A DNA stretch of 64,000 nucleotides from Salinispirillum sp049115955 (GTDB taxonomy: Bacteria; Pseudomonadota; Gammaproteobacteria; Pseudomonadales; Natronospirillaceae): the NCBI GenBank assembly GCA_049115955.1, contig JAGDZJ010000004.1, positions 303,270-367,269 on the forward strand, given 5' to 3'. Position 1 is the stretch's first letter, and each line of letters starts with the position of its first letter. This document shows, piece by piece, positions 62,216 to 64,000 of the stretch. The notes beneath the pieces are model-generated. The model saw only the letters and a program-made list of their open reading frames with translations. It made no database searches and was not told the origin of the DNA. The translations under genes and the position numbers were made by a program.

Positions 62216-62980
62216 ATGAAAATTGTCAGTATCAACGTCAATGGATTGGTGAACGCAGCTGATCGCGGTTTCGTGCATTGGTTGGAACACTCTGATGTTG
62301 ACGTGGTGTGCGTGCAAGACATTCGAATCCGTGAACGCGATATTCCCGATAATTTGATGGAAGTGCCGGGTTATCACGCGTTTTTCTTTGACGCCGACGA
62401 CCCAGAGCAAGGTGGAGTAGGCATCTATGCCAAAGAAATGCCTAAGGCGGTGATTCGTGGTCTCGGTTTTCCGCAGTGTGATATGGAAGGCCGCTTTTTA
62501 CAGGCCGATTTTGAGAAATTCAGCATTTGTTCAGTACTTTTTCCGCGTGTGACGGCGGACGACGAAGACGAACAAGATCTGAAGTTTCAGTTCATGGAAA
62601 GTTTCCTTAATCACTTGAAAAAGACCCGCCGCAAGCGTCGCGAGTTCATCTTCGCCGGAACCTTCCATATTGCCCACCGCACCATCGATTTGGGCAATTG
62701 GCAGGACTATCAACGTTCGTCTGGCTTCTTGCCGGAAGAGCGCGCGTGGATGGATCAGGTGTTTGGTCCGCTGGGCTATGTGGACGCCTTCCGTCTGGTG
62801 AATCGCCGTGAAAAACAACACACATGGTGGCCGTACGATGAAGCACAGCGCAACGGGCTGCGTTTAGACTATCAAATCATTACGCCCAATTTGGCCGACT
62901 ACGTGTTTGAAGCACGCATTATGACCGAGCCACGTGTGTCACCGCATTGCTTGCTCGAAGTGGACTACGATCTCGACTGA
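62216..62980 (+). CDS. crc: Catabolite repression control protein Crc
   Basis: The 254-residue protein has the exonuclease III/EEP fold but resembles Pseudomonas Crc: the opening MKIVSINVNGLVNAADRGF, VVCVQDIR, GLGFPQCDMEGRFLQADF and KKTRRKRREFIFAG. The EEP active-site GDFN is replaced by GTFH and the metal-binding Glu after LQ by Asp, so nuclease activity is not expected. In Pseudomonas, Crc works with Hfq to repress translation of less-preferred catabolic mRNAs. The ATG at 62216 is chosen over an upstream TTG. Confidence 0.9.
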   Translation: MKIVSINVNGLVNAADRGFVHWLEHSDVDVVCVQDIRIRERDIPDNLMEVPGYHAFFFDADDPEQGGVGIYAKEMPKAVIRGLGFPQCDMEGRFLQADFEKFSICSVLFPRVTADDEDEQDLKFQFMESFLNHLKKTRRKRREFIFAGTFHIAHRTIDLGNWQDYQRSSGFLPEERAWMDQVFGPLGYVDAFRLVNRREKQHTWWPYDEAQRNGLRLDYQIITPNLADYVFEARIMTEPRVSPHCLLEVDYDLD

Positions 62981-63135
62981 TCATTGCCCGTAAGGCATGC
63001 GGTGGAATCTTGCGTAATTCACATACTATGGGTGGCGTGCGGGGGTAAAACTCTCCATAATTGCGCCCCCAATTATTGCCGCGCCCTCGTAGGCGCAGCG
63101 CAGATACACCCTGAGGTCCGGAGGGCACGTGAAGA

Positions 63136-63936
63136 ATGGAAAAATTGCGACTGCATGGTTTCAACAACCTAACTAAGTCACTGAGCTTCAATATCTACGA
63201 TATTGCTTACGCCAAGACAGAGCGCCATCGTCAGGAATACATCGAGTACATCGATGAGCTGTATAATGCAGATCGCCTGACCGCCATTCTCGAGCAGGTG
63301 ACCGAGATCATCGGTGCCAATGTATTGAACATCGCACGTCAGGACTATGAGCCGGAAGGTGCGAGCGTCACCATTCTGATTGCCGAGCACCCCGTAGAAC
63401 CTACGGCGGAAGAACTGACCGCAACACCCGGCCCGCTGCCGGAGTCTGTGGTTGGACACCTCGACAAAAGCCACATTACGGTACACACGTATCCAGAAAG
63501 CGACCCGGACAGCGGCATCAGCACCTTCCGCGCCGATATCGACGTATCCACTTGCGGCTTAATATCACCGCTGAAAGCGTTGAATTTTTTGATTCATTCG
63601 TTCGATTCCGACATCGTAATCATGGACTACCGCGTGCGTGGTTTTACCCGCATGGAAGACGGCAAGAAGATCTACATTGACCATGAGATCAATTCGATCC
63701 AGAACTATATGGATACCGATACGAAAGAAAAGTTCGAGATGATCGACGTGAACGTCTATCAGGAAAACATCTTTCACACCAAGATGATGATGAAGGATTT
63801 CGACATTGAGCAGTACTTGTTCGGTGCCGGGTCGGACGAATTTAAAGAAGAAGAGCTGGCCGAGATTCAGCGTCGCTTGCACAAAGAAATGCAGGAGATT
63901 TTCTACTCCCGCAATCTCAGTGACGGCCCACGCTGA
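63136..63936 (+). CDS. speD: S-adenosylmethionine decarboxylase proenzyme
   Basis: SpeD supplies decarboxylated SAM for spermidine synthesis. The 266-residue protein is of the E. coli type: LRLHGFNNLTKSLSFNIYDI at the start and the self-cleavage site HLDKSHITVHTYPE, where the Ser after Lys becomes the pyruvoyl group. It is followed by a clear terminator. Confidence 0.97.
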   Translation: MEKLRLHGFNNLTKSLSFNIYDIAYAKTERHRQEYIEYIDELYNADRLTAILEQVTEIIGANVLNIARQDYEPEGASVTILIAEHPVEPTAEELTATPGPLPESVVGHLDKSHITVHTYPESDPDSGISTFRADIDVSTCGLISPLKALNFLIHSFDSDIVIMDYRVRGFTRMEDGKKIYIDHEINSIQNYMDTDTKEKFEMIDVNVYQENIFHTKMMMKDFDIEQYLFGAGSDEFKEEELAEIQRRLHKEMQEIFYSRNLSDGPR

Positions 63937-63947
63937 CCATCACCTAG

Positions 63948-63971
63948 AAGCCCGCACTTGCGGGCTTTTTT
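63948..63971 (+). terminator. Terminator of speD
   Basis: AAGCCCGC, ACTT loop, GCGGGCTT and a T-run, 12 bp after the speD stop. Confidence 0.93.
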
Positions 63972-64000
63972 GTGTGTGCGCCAGGCATGGCGCGTAGCGC

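Noticed and set aside
63806..63997. 63-residue plus-strand frame at the right edge
   Set aside because: It overlaps the end of speD in another frame and runs through its terminator.

Overview
The window reads as a chromosomal segment of a gammaproteobacterium on the Pseudomonadales/Oceanospirillales side. Supporting this are a Crc-type protein divergent from pyrE, an AlgZ/AlgR-like pair beside argH, a class I adenylate cyclase, the block mutM-rpmG-rpmB-radC-coaBC-dut, the run lptM-lysA-dapF-DUF484, SlmA, and a GtsABCD-like glucose importer beside a GtrS/GltR-like two-component pair. No rRNA, tRNA, CRISPR array, transposase, integrase or phage structural gene was seen. The species cannot be named from sequence alone.

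Layout. 1-9.3 kb: the 3' end of an aldehyde dehydrogenase gene, coaD, a ferredoxin, the AlgZ/AlgR-like pair, argH, and several transporters. 9.3-15 kb: a NarL-type two-component system (Cache-domain kinase plus LuxR-type regulator) next to a complete TRAP transporter (dctQ, dctM, dctP). Two near-identical inverted repeats lie upstream of dctQ and of dctP, a strong candidate for the regulator's binding site. 15-24.2 kb: a Ycf46-like AAA ATPase, a UMF1 transporter, an EAL phosphodiesterase, the glycerol genes glpK/glpR/glpD and a small lipoprotein. 24.2-29.5 kb: an ECF sigma/anti-sigma pair, then two truncated genes (an outer-membrane-barrel-like fragment and a CHASE2 adenylate cyclase fragment) abutting head to head at one breakpoint, then RarD and a PDC-domain membrane protein.

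29.7-37.8 kb is the accessory region. A minus-strand run encodes a WYL-domain regulator, a 622-residue multi-pass membrane protein and two dynamin-like/YfjP-type GTPases. Both GTPase genes are interrupted: one by a nine-G tract inside its P-loop codons, the other by an in-frame TAA between its G3 and G4 motifs. This is the best candidate here for a poorly described system. It is followed by an SGNH hydrolase and by two broken genes lying between imperfect 44-bp direct repeats, the second of which covers the stop codon of the sugar ABC ATPase gene.

37.9-44.7 kb: the sugar ABC importer (gtsABCD-like) with its GtrS/GltR-like regulators. Matching 11-bp tandem repeats upstream of gtsA and upstream of gltR suggest one shared control site. 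44.8-64 kb is mostly conserved housekeeping: cyaA, lptM, lysA, dapF, a DUF484 gene, a DUF2339 gene, mutM, rpmGB (behind a near-consensus promoter and a long leader), radC, coaBC, dut, the coupled argB-slmA-argC, a VTT membrane protein, pyrE, crc and speD. Small hairpin repeats are scattered in the intergenic gaps. Several genes bear on carbon-source choice (TRAP, glp, gts, cyaA, crc), so the window is rich in carbon uptake and its control.
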